Source: Mycobacterium sp. 852002-51961_SCH5331710
GTDB lineage: Bacteria > Actinomycetota > Actinomycetes > Mycobacteriales > Mycobacteriaceae
Direction: 5' to 3'
Length of the DNA stretch: 64,000 nt
NCBI RefSeq assembly: GCF_001665535.1
Contig: NZ_LZSQ01000001.1
Location: 1-64,000, forward strand
Under the pieces are notes generated by a model, which was given only the letters and a program-made list of their open reading frames with translations, did no database searches and had not been told where the DNA came from. Position numbers and translations under genes: made by a program. This document shows, one piece after another, positions 15,514 through 26,182 of the stretch (the first letter of the stretch is position 1; each line of letters begins with the position of its first letter).

Positions 15514-15654
15514 CTAGACGCCGTAGAGACGGAGTTCGTCGGCGGTGATGAGGCGCTCGGCCTTGGCCGGAAATTCGCGGCTCTTCAGGGGATGACGTAG
15601 GAGTGACCAGGCGATTCGGCTCACCCGAGACCGGGATAGCGGGTTGACATACAC
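15514..15654 (-). CDS. 46-residue small protein, unrecognised
   Basis: The minus-strand frame from GTG 15654 to TAG 15514 encodes 46 residues. It begins MYVNPLSRSRVSRIAWSLL, has a basic middle (RHPLKSREFPAK) and ends ERLITADELRLYGV. An AGGAG Shine-Dalgarno sits eight bases before the GTG, and the codon choice is coding-like (most third positions G or C). A sequence resembling half an IdeR box lies about 30-50 bp upstream. I do not recognise the family. It is in a gap otherwise free of genes between the LLM oxidoreductase and the polysaccharide deacetylase. A short regulatory or partner peptide is possible. Confidence 0.5.
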   Translation of the reverse strand: MYVNPLSRSRVSRIAWSLLRHPLKSREFPAKAERLITADELRLYGV

Positions 15655-15683
15655 GGAACTGACTCCTGTGTCGAAACCGATAG

Positions 15684-15703
15684 CTGACCGGGGGCTAACC
15701 TTA
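15684..15703 (-). promoter_or_regulatory. Possible IdeR/DtxR-type iron box upstream of the 46-residue gene
   Basis: The plus strand reads GGGGGCTAACCTTA towards its end. The right half matches GGCTAACCTAA of the DtxR/IdeR consensus at 10 of 11 positions; the left half is poor. It precedes the small gene by roughly 30-50 bp, a sensible promoter position. Only a candidate. Confidence 0.3.
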
Positions 15704-15810
15704 CCTCAGTGCCCTCATGAAGTCATTAGAACCCCGCCCTCGGGCAAACTGTGGTAGGCGCGCCGATGAATAGTCGGATGTTTTTAGAGTTGCTGAAGTG
15801 ACAGATGTGA

Positions 15811-16647
15811 CTACGTCTGAGGTCGGAAAAACACATCATCGAGTGTCACGGTCCGCAGCCTGCGCGCCTCGAGAATGTCGATCAACTGCCCGAAGACCTC
15901 GGTGACCGGTGGGTGGTTGAGGTGGCCGATGACGATCTTCTGCGGGGTGAAGTGTTCGTCGGCCATACGCACGACCTCGGCCGGTGGAATCAACTCGTGG
16001 TCCTCCAGCGTGCCCGACCACAAGGTCTCGACGGTGTAGCCGAGGTCGCTCGACACCTTGTCGACGTGCGGACTGGTCGCGCCGTAGGGCGGGCGGAAGT
16101 ACGGTCGTGCGTCGACTCCGTATGTCTTCCAGAGGAATTCGTGGTTGCGTCGCAACTGCTCGGCCACGTCAGCCAAGGGCAGCTTGGTGAGGTCCGGGTG
16201 CGACCAGGTGTGGTTGGCCAGCTGGATCTGGCCGTCGTCGACCAGCGGCCGCAGCAGGTCGACATGGTCGGTCCAGGAGCGGTAGACGCCGTTGACGAAG
16301 TAGGTCAGCCGTATCCCGGTGTCCTTCGCGAATTGAGTGTAAGCGCGCACCACGTCACTGCTCACACCGTCGTCGACGGTCAGCGCGAGGAGGTCACCGT
16401 CGCCGGGCAAACTGCTCAGCACCCCGTCGCCGGGCAACGCAACCCGCGCCGACTTCGGCGGCGGCGGCAACAAGCCGGCGGGGTCGGGTGTCTCGGCGGC
16501 CACGCCAGTCACCTGCGGCTGGCCGTCCGTGGTGCAACGGCTCAGCCCTACGGCGCCGACGGTGGCGATGGACAGAGCCGCGATGAAGTTGCGCCGGTTG
16601 AGCTCGAGCCCGGCGCGGACAGTTCGGTAGCGGCCGATCACCGCCAT
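15811..16647 (-). CDS. Polysaccharide deacetylase (NodB-like), exported
   Basis: The 278-residue protein has an N-terminal export signal with a twin-arginine RRNF (about 18-21), a hydrophobic stretch and a Cys at about 38 that may be lipidated. The NodB domain has TVDDG (first catalytic motif), HTWSHPDL (metal His pair) and RPPYGA. These enzymes remove acetyl groups from peptidoglycan or other glycans at the cell envelope. ATG 16647 was chosen. The last aromatic-rich segment (LDDVFFRPQT) is short, as in compact family members. It lies downstream of gltD on the same strand but 100 bp away and is probably a separate unit. Confidence 0.83.
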   Translation of the reverse strand: MAVIGRYRTVRAGLELNRRNFIAALSIATVGAVGLSRCTTDGQPQVTGVAAETPDPAGLLPPPPKSARVALPGDGVLSSLPGDGDLLALTVDDGVSSDVVRAYTQFAKDTGIRLTYFVNGVYRSWTDHVDLLRPLVDDGQIQLANHTWSHPDLTKLPLADVAEQLRRNHEFLWKTYGVDARPYFRPPYGATSPHVDKVSSDLGYTVETLWSGTLEDHELIPPAEVVRMADEHFTPQKIVIGHLNHPPVTEVFGQLIDILEARRLRTVTLDDVFFRPQT

Positions 16648-16707
16648 TACTGTCGCGCGTCGTAGCGCGATATCCGTCCATTGCGCCGCGTGTCGCGCCG
16701 GCTATCA

Positions 16708-16756
16708 GCGAGCGCTCATCGCTGCAGTCTGCTCTTCGCGCGAGCGCTCATCGCTG
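16708..16756. repeat. 17-bp direct repeat with internal palindrome after gltD
   Basis: GCGAGCGCTCATCGCTG occurs at 16708-16724 and again at 16740-16756, the second overlapping the gltD stop. With its flanking CA, the first copy forms CAGCGA...TCGCTG inverted arms. The copies may act as a terminator or be remnants of a dispersed repeat. Confidence 0.6.
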
Positions 16757-18214
16757 AGGAACGGCGGTCGGCTTGATCGGCGCCGGAAGCGCGGAGTGCC
16801 CCATCAGGTAACGGTCGACACCGGCCGCGGCGGCGCGGCCCTCCGCGATCGCCCACACGATCAGCGACTGCCCGCGCCCCATGTCGCCTGCGACGAAGAC
16901 GCCGGGCACCGAGGACGCGAAGTCGGCGTCGCGGCTGACATTGCCCCGCTCGTTGATTTCGACGCCGAGGTCGGTCAGCAGGCCTTTGCGCTCGGGGCCG
17001 GTGAAGCCCATCGCGAGCAGCACGAGATCGGCTTCCATCTCGAACTCGGTGCCCTCGACCTTCTCGAACTTGCCCGCGTTCATCTTGACCTCGTGGCCAC
17101 GCAGCCCGGTGACATGCCCGTCGCGGCCGATGAACTCCTCGGTGTTGACCGAGTAGACCCGCTCGCCGCCTTCCTCGTGCGCCGAGGACACCCGGAACAT
17201 CAATGGATAGACCGGCCACGGCGTCGAGTCGGCCCGCGTCTCCGGCGGCCGCGGCATGATCTCGAACTGGTGCACACTGGCCGCGCCCTGGCGGTGAGCG
17301 GTGCCCAAGCAGTCGGCGCCGGTGTCACCACCGCCGATGATGATGACCTTCTTGTCCTTCGCATGGATCGGCGGCAGGCCGTTTTCGTCGGTGACCGGAT
17401 CGCCGAACTGCACGCGGTTGGCCCACGGCAGATACTCCATCGCCTGGTGGATGCCGTCGAGCTCCCGGCCCGGGATCGGCAGGTCACGCCGCTCCGTCGC
17501 GCCGCCGGCGAGCACCACCGCGTCGAACTCCTTACGAAGCTGCTGCGCGGTGATGTCAACGCCGACGTTGACCCCGGTGCAGAACTCGGTGCCCTCGGCC
17601 GCCATCTGCTCCAGACGACGGTCGATGTGGCGCTTTTCCATCTTGAACTCGGGGATGCCGTAACGCAGCAGCCCACCGATGCGGTCGTCGCGCTCGAACA
17701 GCGTGACGCTGTGCCCGGCGCGGGTCAGCTGTTGGGCGGCGGCCAGCCCGGCCGGGCCCGAGCCGACGACGGCGACCTTCTTGCCGGTCTTGACATCCGG
17801 CGGCAGCGGCGTCACCCAACCCTCGTCGAAGGCCTTGTCGATGATCTCGACCTCGACCTGTTTGATCGTGACCGGATCCTGGTTGATGCCCAGAACGCAC
17901 GAGCCCTCGCACGGGGCGGGGCACAGCCGGCCGGTGAACTCCGGGAAGTTGTTCGTCGCGTGCAGCCGCTCGATGGCGTCGCGCCAGCGGTCGTTGCGCA
18001 CCAGGTCGTTCCACTCGGGGATCAGGTTGCCCAGCGGGCAACCGTTGTGGCAGAACGGGATCCCGCAGTCCATACAGCGGGCCGCCTGCTCGCGCAGGGT
18101 GTCGTGGGAGAAGTCCTCGTAGACCTCTTTCCAGTCGCGCAGGCGAATCGGCACGGGCCGCCGTTGGGGCGTCTCGCGGTGGGTGTACTTGAGGAAACCG
18201 CGGGGATCAGCCAC
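16748..18214 (-). CDS. gltD: Glutamate synthase (NADPH) small subunit
   Basis: The 488-residue protein has cysteine clusters for Fe-S centres near the N-terminus ([17 protein letters not shown] and CPAPCEGSC). An FAD-binding motif [12 protein letters not shown] (about 147-158), an NADPH-binding [11 protein letters not shown] and a C-terminal FAD segment [14 protein letters not shown] follow. It passes electrons from NADPH to GltB for synthesis of glutamate from glutamine and 2-oxoglutarate. GTG 18214 gives the standard 488-residue length and overlaps the gltB stop by 8 bp; the longer frame from 18241 lies inside gltB. Confidence 0.95.
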   Translation of the reverse strand: MADPRGFLKYTHRETPQRRPVPIRLRDWKEVYEDFSHDTLREQAARCMDCGIPFCHNGCPLGNLIPEWNDLVRNDRWRDAIERLHATNNFPEFTGRLCPAPCEGSCVLGINQDPVTIKQVEVEIIDKAFDEGWVTPLPPDVKTGKKVAVVGSGPAGLAAAQQLTRAGHSVTLFERDDRIGGLLRYGIPEFKMEKRHIDRRLEQMAAEGTEFCTGVNVGVDITAQQLRKEFDAVVLAGGATERRDLPIPGRELDGIHQAMEYLPWANRVQFGDPVTDENGLPPIHAKDKKVIIIGGGDTGADCLGTAHRQGAASVHQFEIMPRPPETRADSTPWPVYPLMFRVSSAHEEGGERVYSVNTEEFIGRDGHVTGLRGHEVKMNAGKFEKVEGTEFEMEADLVLLAMGFTGPERKGLLTDLGVEINERGNVSRDADFASSVPGVFVAGDMGRGQSLIVWAIAEGRAAAAGVDRYLMGHSALPAPIKPTAVPQR

Positions 18215-21200
18215 TGGCGGCCGCCATGATCGCCTCGGCAATCCCGTTCTCGTCGGCGCCGCGCTGTTCGGCCTCGGCGATCGCCTCGAGTACCCGCTTG
18301 AAATCGCGGGGCATCACCTTGGTGAAGTGCTTCACGTTGTTGTCCCAGTCGTTGAGGATCCGTGCTCCGGCAGCGGAATCGGTGGCATCGACGTGGGCCT
18401 GAATCATGCCCGCGAGCCAGTCGAGGTCCTCCTCGTCGAGGCCCTCCAGTTCCACCATCTCGGCGTTGAGGTTCTCCGGCAGTGACCCGTCTGGGTCGTA
18501 AACATAGGCGATGCCACCGGACATGCCCGCGGCGAAGTTGCGCCCCGTCGGACCGAGGATCGCGATCTTGCCGCCGGTCATGTACTCACAACCGTGGTCG
18601 CCCACGCCTTCGACCACCGCGTGCGCACCGGAGTTGCGCACCGCGAACCGCTCGCCGACCTGGCCGCGGATGAACACCTGGCCGCTGGTCGCACCGAACA
18701 GGATCACGTTGCCCGCGATGATGTTGTCCTCGGCGACGTAGTCGTCGGGAGCGCTGTCCGATGGCCGCACCACGATCCGTCCACCCGAGAGGCCCTTGCC
18801 GACATAGTCGTTGGCGTCGCCGTAGACCCGCAGCGTGACACCCTTCGGCACGAACGCCCCGAAGCTGTTGCCCGCCGAACCGTCGAAGGTGATGTCGATG
18901 GTGCCGTCCGGAAGACCCTGTCCGCCATATGCTTTGGTCACCTCGTGGCCGAGCATCGTGCCGACGGTCCGGTTGACGTTGGCGATCGTCGTCGAGAAGC
19001 GCACCGGCGTCTGTGAATCCAGCGCTTCGCGGCACATCACGATCAACTGCTGGTCGAGCGCCTTGTCGAGGCCGTGGTCCTGACGCGAACTGCAGTACAG
19101 GTCCTGGTTCATGAACGCCGACTCGGGCTCGTGCAGCACCGGCGTCAAATCGAGCTTGTAGGCCTTCCAGTGCTCGGCGGCCTTCGTGGTGTCCAGCGCG
19201 CCGACCTGCCCCACCATCTCGTTGACCGTGCGGAAGCCCAATTGGGCCATCATCTCGCGCACTTCTTCGGCGATGAACATGAAGAAGTTCTCGACGAATT
19301 CGGGCTTTCCGGTGAACCGCTCGCGCAGCACCGGATTCTGGGTGGCCACGCCCACCGGGCAGGTGTCGAGGTGGCACACGCGCATCATGATGCAGCCCGA
19401 GACCACCAGGGGCGCGGTGGCGAAGCCGAACTCCTCGGCGCCAAGCAGCGCGGCGACCACGACGTCGCGGCCCGTCTTGAGCTGACCGTCGACCTGGACG
19501 ACGATACGGTCGCGAAGACCGTTGAGCAGCAACGTCTGCTGGGTCTCGGCCAGACCGAGTTCCCACGGCGCGCCGGCGTGCTTCATCGATGTCAGCGGAG
19601 TTGCGCCCGTACCACCGTCGTGGCCGGAGATGAGCACGACGTCCGCGTGCGCCTTGGACACACCGGCGGCCACCGTTCCGACACCGTTCTCGGAGACCAG
19701 CTTGACGTGCACACGGGCCTGCGGGTTGGCGTTCTTCAGGTCGTGGATCAGCTGCGCCAGATCCTCGATCGAGTAGATGTCGTGGTGCGGCGGCGGCGAG
19801 ATCAAGCCGACGCCGGGCGTCGAGTGCCGCACCTCGGCGACCCACGGGTAGACCTTGCCGCCCGGAAGCTGGCCGCCTTCACCGGGTTTCGCGCCCTGAG
19901 CCATCTTGATCTGGATGTCGGTGCAGTTGCTCAGGTAGTGGCTCGTCACGCCGAACCGCCCCGAGGCCACCTGCTTGATCGCGCTGCGGCGCCAGTCGCC
20001 GTTCTCATCGCGGTCGAAGCGCGACACCGCCTCGCCGCCCTCACCCGAATTCGATCGTCCGCCAAGGCGATTCATCGCGATGGCCAACGTCTCGTGCGCC
20101 TCGGCGGAGATCGAGCCGTAGCTCATCGCGCCGGTCGAGAACCGCTTGACGATCTCGCTGGCCGGCTCCACCTCCTCGAGCGGCACCGGCGGGCGCAACC
20201 CGTCGCGGAACTTGAGCAGCCCGCGCAGCGAGGCCATCCGCTCGCTCTGATCGTCGATCAGCTCGGTGTATTCCTTGAAGATCTCGTACTGGCCGGTGCG
20301 AGTTGAATGTTGCAGCTTGAACACCGTGTCCGGGTTGAACAGGTGGTACTCACCCTCCCGGCGCCACTGGTACTCGCCGCCGACCTCGAGTTCGCGGTGC
20401 GCCCACTCGTCGGGCCGGTCGAGATAAGCCAGCGAGTGGCGGGCCGCGACGTCGTCGGCGATGTCGTTGAGGTCGATTCCGCCGACGGGGCAGGTCAATC
20501 CGGTGAAGTACTCGTCGAGCACCTGCTGGTTGATGCCGATGGCCTGGAACAGCTGGGCGCCGGTGTAGGAGGCCAGCGTGGAGATGCCCATCTTCGACAT
20601 CACCTTCAGCACACCCTTGCCCGCGGCTTTGACGTAGTTGGCCTTGGCCTGGTCGCTGGAGATGCCGGTGATGACCCCACGTTCGACCATGTCCTCGATC
20701 GACTCGAACGACATGTACGGGTTGATCGCCGCCGCACCGAAGCCGCACAGCATGGCCATGTGGTGCACCTCGCGGGCGTCACCGGCCTCGACGACCAGCC
20801 CGACCTTGGTGCGCGTGCGTTCCCGGACGAGGTGGTGGTGCACGGCCGATACCGACAGCAGAGACGGGATCGGCGCCATCTGCTCGTTGGATTCGCGGTC
20901 GGAGAGCACGATGATGCGCGCGCCCTCGCGGATCGCCGTCGACACCTTCGCGCGTACGTTGTCCAGCGCTTCCTTGAGGCCCTGCCCACCGCGGTTGACC
21001 GGGTACAGGCAGCGGATCACCGCCGCGCGCATACCGTGCTTGTGCCCGCGGATCTCGTGATCGGGGTCGACGCAGATCAGCTTCGACAGTTCGGCATTAC
21101 GCAGGATCGGCTGCGGCAGCACGATCTGGCGGCACGACTCGGCGTTCGGGTTGAGCAGGTCGCCCTCGGGGCCGAGGGCGCCCTGCAGGCTGGTCACCAC

Positions 21201-22799
21201 CTCTTCGCGGATGGCATCCAGCGGCGGATTGGTCACCTGGGCGAACAACTGCTGGAAGTAGTCGTAGAGCATCCGCGGGCGTTGCGAGAGTACCGCGACC
21301 GGAGTATCGGTGCCCATCGAGCCGAGCGGCTCGGCACCGGTGCGCGCCATCGGCGCGACCAGCAGGTTGAGCTCCTCATAGGTGAAACCGAAGATCTGCT
21401 GGCGCAACACGACCCGGTGGTGGGGCATGCGCACGTAATCGCCGGGTGGCAGTTCGTCGAGGTGGAACAGGCCGGCGTCGAGCCACTCCCGATAGGGACG
21501 CTCGGCGGCGAGTTCGGCCTTGATCTCCTCGTCCTCGACGATGCGGCCCTTGGAGGTGTCGACCAGGAACATGCGGCCGGGCTGCAGGCGCATCCTCTTG
21601 ACGACGGTGGACGGATCGAGGTCGAGCACGCCGGCCTCCGAGGCCATCACCACCAGACCGTCCCTGGTCACCCAGATCCGCGATGGCCGCAGCCCGTTGC
21701 GGTCGAGCACCGCCCCGATCACCGTGCCGTCGGTGAAGGTCATCGACGCCGGGCCGTCCCACGGCTCCATCAGCGACGCGTGGTACTCGTAGAACGCTCG
21801 GCGCGCCGGGTCCATCGACTCGTTGCGCTCCCAGGCCTCCGGGATCATCATCAGCACCGCGTGGGGCAGGCTTCGCCCGCCGAGGTGCAGGAGTTCGAGC
21901 ACCTCGTCGAACCTGGCGGTGTCCGACGCCCCTGGGGTGCAGACCGGGGTGATCTTGTCGAGATCCTGGTTCGGGCCGAACACATCGGTCCTGATGAGCG
22001 CCTCTCGTGCGCGCATCCAGTTCTCGTTGCCGGTGACGGTGTTGATCTCGCCGTTGTGGGCGATGCGCCGGAACGGGTGGGCCAGCGGCCACGACGGGAA
22101 CGTATTGGTCGAGAAGCGTGAGTGCACGATGCCCAGCGCACTGGTGAGCCGGTCGTCCTGCAGGTCGAGGTAGAAGGCCTTGAGCTGCGGGGTGGTCAGC
22201 ATGCCCTTATAGACGAAGGTCTGCCCGGAAAGGCTTGGGAAGTAGACGGTTTCACGCCCGGGCCCGTCCTGGCCCGGTCCCTTGGTGCCGAGCTCGTGCT
22301 CGGCGCGCTTGCGCACCACGTACGCGCGACGCTCCAGTTCCATGCCCGACGCACCGCCCATGAACACCTGCCGGAATGTCGGCATCGCGTCGCGGGCCAG
22401 CGCGCCCAGCGGCGAGTCGTCGATCGGTACCTCGCGCCAGCCCAGAACCTCGAGTCCTTCGGCCTCGGCGATCTTCTCGACGGCCTCACACGCGGTCGCC
22501 GCATCCTTAGACGACTGCGGCAGGAACGCGATGCCGGTCGCGTAGCTACCCGGCTCCGGCAGCTCGAAGTCGACCACCTCGCGCAGGAACGTGTCGGGAA
22601 CCTGCAACATGATGCCCGCACCATCGCCGGTGTTCGGCTCGGCACCCTGCGCGCCGCGGTGCTCCAGGTTCACCAGGGCGGTGATCGCCTTGTCGACGAT
22701 GTCGCGACTGCGGCGGCCGTGCATATCGGCCACCATCGCGACGCCGCACGCGTCGTGCTCGAACGCGGGGTTGTACAGCCCTTGCATCCTGGGCGCCAT
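18207..22799 (-). CDS. gltB: Glutamate synthase (ferredoxin/NADPH) large subunit
   Basis: The 1530-residue protein has an N-terminal glutamine amidotransferase domain whose nucleophile Cys18 ([10 protein letters not shown]) is exposed after removal of a short propeptide. A central domain, an FMN-binding synthase barrel, a 3Fe-4S cluster motif ([19 protein letters not shown]) and the C-terminal GXGXG beta-helix (for example [20 protein letters not shown]) follow. It makes two glutamates from glutamine and 2-oxoglutarate. I chose ATG 22799; GTG 22805 is also possible. It is the first gene of the gltBD operon, with about 410 bp of gene-free DNA upstream. Confidence 0.96.
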   Translation of the reverse strand: MAPRMQGLYNPAFEHDACGVAMVADMHGRRSRDIVDKAITALVNLEHRGAQGAEPNTGDGAGIMLQVPDTFLREVVDFELPEPGSYATGIAFLPQSSKDAATACEAVEKIAEAEGLEVLGWREVPIDDSPLGALARDAMPTFRQVFMGGASGMELERRAYVVRKRAEHELGTKGPGQDGPGRETVYFPSLSGQTFVYKGMLTTPQLKAFYLDLQDDRLTSALGIVHSRFSTNTFPSWPLAHPFRRIAHNGEINTVTGNENWMRAREALIRTDVFGPNQDLDKITPVCTPGASDTARFDEVLELLHLGGRSLPHAVLMMIPEAWERNESMDPARRAFYEYHASLMEPWDGPASMTFTDGTVIGAVLDRNGLRPSRIWVTRDGLVVMASEAGVLDLDPSTVVKRMRLQPGRMFLVDTSKGRIVEDEEIKAELAAERPYREWLDAGLFHLDELPPGDYVRMPHHRVVLRQQIFGFTYEELNLLVAPMARTGAEPLGSMGTDTPVAVLSQRPRMLYDYFQQLFAQVTNPPLDAIREEVVTSLQGALGPEGDLLNPNAESCRQIVLPQPILRNAELSKLICVDPDHEIRGHKHGMRAAVIRCLYPVNRGGQGLKEALDNVRAKVSTAIREGARIIVLSDRESNEQMAPIPSLLSVSAVHHHLVRERTRTKVGLVVEAGDAREVHHMAMLCGFGAAAINPYMSFESIEDMVERGVITGISSDQAKANYVKAAGKGVLKVMSKMGISTLASYTGAQLFQAIGINQQVLDEYFTGLTCPVGGIDLNDIADDVAARHSLAYLDRPDEWAHRELEVGGEYQWRREGEYHLFNPDTVFKLQHSTRTGQYEIFKEYTELIDDQSERMASLRGLLKFRDGLRPPVPLEEVEPASEIVKRFSTGAMSYGSISAEAHETLAIAMNRLGGRSNSGEGGEAVSRFDRDENGDWRRSAIKQVASGRFGVTSHYLSNCTDIQIKMAQGAKPGEGGQLPGGKVYPWVAEVRHSTPGVGLISPPPHHDIYSIEDLAQLIHDLKNANPQARVHVKLVSENGVGTVAAGVSKAHADVVLISGHDGGTGATPLTSMKHAGAPWELGLAETQQTLLLNGLRDRIVVQVDGQLKTGRDVVVAALLGAEEFGFATAPLVVSGCIMMRVCHLDTCPVGVATQNPVLRERFTGKPEFVENFFMFIAEEVREMMAQLGFRTVNEMVGQVGALDTTKAAEHWKAYKLDLTPVLHEPESAFMNQDLYCSSRQDHGLDKALDQQLIVMCREALDSQTPVRFSTTIANVNRTVGTMLGHEVTKAYGGQGLPDGTIDITFDGSAGNSFGAFVPKGVTLRVYGDANDYVGKGLSGGRIVVRPSDSAPDDYVAEDNIIAGNVILFGATSGQVFIRGQVGERFAVRNSGAHAVVEGVGDHGCEYMTGGKIAILGPTGRNFAAGMSGGIAYVYDPDGSLPENLNAEMVELEGLDEEDLDWLAGMIQAHVDATDSAAGARILNDWDNNVKHFTKVMPRDFKRVLEAIAEAEQRGADENGIAEAIMAAASG

Positions 22800-23212
22800 T
22801 CGCACCTACCCTTTTCCTGCACGTCTTATGAAGCTTCTGCCTGACAGCCGTAGACAGCGGCGGTTAGCCGGTCCGGCCATGGAGTGCCTTCGTGCAGCAT
22901 CGAACGCCGGCCTGTATCCACTTGCCCCGAGTGGAGAAAACGATATGACAAACACCGGGTGACATGCCAACTTAGTAGACCCTAACTACGTCGGCGGGAC
23001 GGTGTGGCCGTCTCGCTCGCCACCACTCGGTTTTGCACCCAATATCGTTGCCGCCCTAGGATTTTCAAAGCGTTCAGCGATTCTCCAGCGGGGTGCGGTA
23101 CACATCACACTTCCCTCCCGACGCCGCCCGGCGTTTGCTGAAGTGCGCTATTTCGGCGCTTTTTCCAGCTTAGACCGCTGCGTAGGGGTTTGCGAAAAGC
23201 CTAGCCAGATTC
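22800..23212. other. 413-bp gene-free region upstream of gltB
   Basis: No convincing ORF, tRNA or known riboswitch was seen. The stretch holds the gltB promoter/leader (minus strand) and the 3' flank of the copper ATPase. Parts are relatively AT-rich (23140-23225). A nitrogen-regulator site is expected here from the biology of gltBD, but I could not identify one with confidence. Confidence 0.5.
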
Positions 23213-25291
23213 TTAAGAAAACGCTTTCAGGCTGGCTTCGGGGGTGAGGTCCAGCCGTCGCAGCAGTTGGGCGTTGAGCGCCACCACGACCGTCGAAGCC
23301 GACATCAAGATCGCGCCGACGGACATCGGCAGGATGAAGCCGACGGGTGCCAACACCCCCGCAGCCAGCGGCACCGATACCAAGTTGTATCCCGCTGCCC
23401 ACCAGAGGTTTTGCTTCATCTTGCGGTATGCGGCCCGTGAGAGCTGCAGCACCGACAGCACCGAGCGCGGATCCGAGCCGGCCAGGATCACCCCGGCCGA
23501 GGCGATCGCCACGTCGGTTCCCGCGCCGATCGCGATGCCGATATCGCCCTGGGCAAGCGCGGGTGCGTCGTTGACGCCGTCCCCGACCATCGCCACTTTG
23601 CGGCCCTCACGCTGCAACTCGGCCACCTTTGCCGCCTTGTCCTCCGGTCGTACCCCGGCGAACACCCGTTCGATCCCAAGGTCGGCGGCCACCGACCGCG
23701 CGACGGCCTCCGCGTCGCCGGTGATCATCACCACTTCGATGCCCAGCCTGTTCAGCGCCTCGACCACCTGGCGGGACTCCGGTCGCACCTCGTCGGCCAG
23801 CTTGATCGCACCGGCGACCCCACCGTCGACCACGACGTGCAGGATGATCGCCCCCTCGTCGCGCCACTGCCCCGTTTCGGGCAGGTCGGCGAGCCCCGCT
23901 TCGGCCAGCATCCGCGGGCCGCCGACCTGGACGCTGCGGCCCTCGACTGTGGCCTTGACGCCAACCGCCGGAGACGAGCTGAAGTCGGTGGTCGGCGGCA
24001 GGTTCAGCGAGCGGTCGCGCGCGGCCGCGACGATCGCCCTGGCCAGCGGATGCTCGGAGTACGCTTCGGCGGCCGCCGCCCACGTCAGCACGTCCTCGGC
24101 GGAGTGGCCGGGTGCGGTCGCGACCGCGGTGACCGTCGGCTCCCCCTTGGTCAGCGTGCCGGTCTTGTCGAACAGCACGGCCTCGACGGTCCGCATGCTC
24201 TCCAGCGCAAGCCGGTCCTTGACCAGAACGCCCCCGCGCGCGGCGCGTTCGGTGGCGATCGAGACCACCAGCGGTATCGCCAGCCCCAGCGCGTGCGGGC
24301 AGGCGATCACCAGGACGGTGATGGTCCTGACGACGGCCGCGGCGGGCAATCCCACGAACGACCACACCACCGCGGTGACGATCGCCGACGACAGCGCGAA
24401 CCAAAACAGCCAACCCGCCGCCTTGTCCGCCAGTCGCTGCGCCCGCGACGACGAGTTCTGCGCCTCGGTCACCAATCGCTGGATACCGGCCAGCGTCGTT
24501 TCGTCGCCGACCGCGCTGACCTGCACCCGCAGCCCTGAGTCGGTGGCCACCGTGCCGGCAACGACGTGGTCGCCCGCCTCGCGGCGAACAGGCCGCGATT
24601 CGCCGGTGACCATCGACTCGTCGACGTCCGCCGAGCCGGCGATGATCTCGCCGTCGGCCGGAATGTTGCCTCCGGGGCGCACCAGCACGACGTCGCCCAC
24701 ACGCAACTCGGCCGGTGCGACGGTCTCCGTGCCGCCGTCGACGACCCGCTCGGCCTCGTCGGGCAGCAGCGCCGCCAGGGAGTCGAGCGCGGATGTGGTC
24801 TGCGCGAGCGAGCGCATCTCGATCCAGTGGCCGAGCAGCATGATCACGATCAGCAGTGCCAGTTCCCACCAGAAGTCCAGCTCGTGGTGCAGCACACCGA
24901 GGCTCGCACCCCAGGACGACAGGAACGCCACCGTGATCGCCAGCCCGATCAGCAGCATCATTCCCGGTGCGCGGGAACGGATTTCGCTCACCGCGCCCGC
25001 CAGGAAGGGTCGACCGCCCCAGACGTACATCACGGTGCCGAGCACCGGCGGAACCCATCGGATCCCGGGGACGTCGGGCAGCGAGTAGCCGAGAATCATC
25101 GAGAACATCCCCGACAGCGCGACGGTGGGGACGGCGAGCACGAGCATGGTCCAGAACAGGCGCCGGAACTCGGCGACGTGGCCAGAATGGTCATGGCCGC
25201 CCGAATGGTCGTGGCCCTGCGGATGCTCGTGCCCCGAATGACCGACCGCGGACGTGTCCGGGTGCTGTGCGCCATGGCCGGTGTGCGTCAT
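23213..25291 (-). CDS. Copper-type P1B ATPase (CopB-like, CPH motif)
   Basis: The protein is about 692 residues. A His-rich N-terminus (repeats of GHDHSG, no CxxC heavy-metal domain) precedes about eight transmembrane helices. It has the actuator TGES, an ion-path motif CPH instead of CPC, the phosphorylation site DKTGTLTKG, HP (SEHPLARA) and the hinge GDGVNDAPAL. The CPH motif with His-rich leader marks P1B-3/CopB-like Cu or Ag exporters. Two ATGs, 25300 and 25291, are possible. I use 25291 because a copper-type operator ends 2 bp before 25300 and TATAGC there could be the -10 of a leaderless mRNA. Monocistronic. Confidence 0.88.
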   Translation of the reverse strand: MTHTGHGAQHPDTSAVGHSGHEHPQGHDHSGGHDHSGHVAEFRRLFWTMLVLAVPTVALSGMFSMILGYSLPDVPGIRWVPPVLGTVMYVWGGRPFLAGAVSEIRSRAPGMMLLIGLAITVAFLSSWGASLGVLHHELDFWWELALLIVIMLLGHWIEMRSLAQTTSALDSLAALLPDEAERVVDGGTETVAPAELRVGDVVLVRPGGNIPADGEIIAGSADVDESMVTGESRPVRREAGDHVVAGTVATDSGLRVQVSAVGDETTLAGIQRLVTEAQNSSSRAQRLADKAAGWLFWFALSSAIVTAVVWSFVGLPAAAVVRTITVLVIACPHALGLAIPLVVSIATERAARGGVLVKDRLALESMRTVEAVLFDKTGTLTKGEPTVTAVATAPGHSAEDVLTWAAAAEAYSEHPLARAIVAAARDRSLNLPPTTDFSSSPAVGVKATVEGRSVQVGGPRMLAEAGLADLPETGQWRDEGAIILHVVVDGGVAGAIKLADEVRPESRQVVEALNRLGIEVVMITGDAEAVARSVAADLGIERVFAGVRPEDKAAKVAELQREGRKVAMVGDGVNDAPALAQGDIGIAIGAGTDVAIASAGVILAGSDPRSVLSVLQLSRAAYRKMKQNLWWAAGYNLVSVPLAAGVLAPVGFILPMSVGAILMSASTVVVALNAQLLRRLDLTPEASLKAFS

Positions 25292-25302
25292 AGCGGTCAT
25301 GC

Positions 25303-25321
25303 TATACCCCCTAGGGGTATA
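25303..25321. promoter_or_regulatory. CsoR/RicR-like copper operator
   Basis: TATACCCCCTAGGGGTATA has perfect 8-bp arms (TATACCCC / GGGGTATA) around a 3-nt centre, the form of actinobacterial copper-sensor operators. It lies immediately upstream of the copper ATPase and would block its promoter when copper is low. The thioesterase gene 33 bp away on the other side could also be affected. Confidence 0.68.
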
Positions 25322-25354
25322 TGGCCAGGGCTTGTTCGGTCACGCTGTACCTCG

Positions 25355-26170
25355 ATGTCGCATCCACTGAACACTCCGCTGGGCCGGTTCGGCATCGTGA
25401 CGTCCACGGACGCGCCCGGCGAGTGCGTGGCCGCGATCCCGGTGGGCGGCATGGTGAACCCGCTGACCGGCGCCCCGACGATCGCGCCCATGGCGATGCT
25501 CGTCGACCACGCGTGCGGCCTCGTCAACCACCGGCGTCGCGCCGACGACGAGTGGACGGTGTCCAGCGAGCTATCCCTGGAAGCCGATCCCGACGCCGCC
25601 GAGATCATCGCGGGCGCCCCCGATGTACCTGTGGTCGCAACCGCCCGACCGTTCGGCGCCAAGAGCGACGTCGCGTTGGCGTTGTGCGAACTCACCCACC
25701 GCGACGCCGTGCTCGCCACGGCCACCGTGCGTTCGTTCTACATCCACTCACCCGCCGACATCGCACCGTTCCCCGACGGCCCGTCGGGCCCGCTGCCGCC
25801 GGGCACGCTCGCCGACCGGATGGCGGTCCGCGTCGCCGAGAGCGGCGGCGCGGGGCGGGTTCTGCTGCAGGACGAGGACCCCGTGCTGAACAACGCGATC
25901 GGCATCGTGCACGGTGGGGTGACGGCCATGGCGCTGGAACTGGTGGCATCGGCGGCACTCGACACCGATGGTTCAGACCGCCCGCTGCGAACTGCGTCGC
26001 TGAGGGTCAACTTCATGAAGCCCTTCCACAGTGGACCCGAATCTCGTTACGCCGGAACCGCTTTGCGTGTCGGGCGCCGGACGGGCGTCGCCGAGGGGCA
26101 AGCCGTCGGCCCCGGTGGAGGTGTGGCGATCCTCGCCAGACTGACCGCATACCGCGCAGATTCGCACTAG
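25355..26170 (+). CDS. PaaI-like double-hotdog acyl-CoA thioesterase
   Basis: The 271-residue protein has two hotdog halves: an N-terminal part with PLTGAPTIAPMAMLVDHACGLVNH layout, and a C-terminal part with the thioesterase signature NNAIGIVHGGVTAMALELVAS and NFMKPF. Such proteins hydrolyse acyl-CoAs in lipid metabolism; the substrate is unknown. The start ATG 25355 gives MSHPLNTPLG. A much longer frame upstream overlaps the ATPase on the other strand and is not real. The CLC gene follows after 12 bp and may be co-transcribed. Confidence 0.75.
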   Translation: MSHPLNTPLGRFGIVTSTDAPGECVAAIPVGGMVNPLTGAPTIAPMAMLVDHACGLVNHRRRADDEWTVSSELSLEADPDAAEIIAGAPDVPVVATARPFGAKSDVALALCELTHRDAVLATATVRSFYIHSPADIAPFPDGPSGPLPPGTLADRMAVRVAESGGAGRVLLQDEDPVLNNAIGIVHGGVTAMALELVASAALDTDGSDRPLRTASLRVNFMKPFHSGPESRYAGTALRVGRRTGVAEGQAVGPGGGVAILARLTAYRADSH

Positions 26171-26182
26171 CATCTAAAGACC

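Noticed and set aside
19074..22121. Two long plus-strand frames opposite gltB
   Set aside because: Typical antisense shadows of a 1530-residue gene; no domain motifs.
23141..23170. Hairpin plus T-run (GCGC...GCGCTTTTT) as a terminator
   Set aside because: The stem is only 4 bp and no plus-strand gene precedes it.
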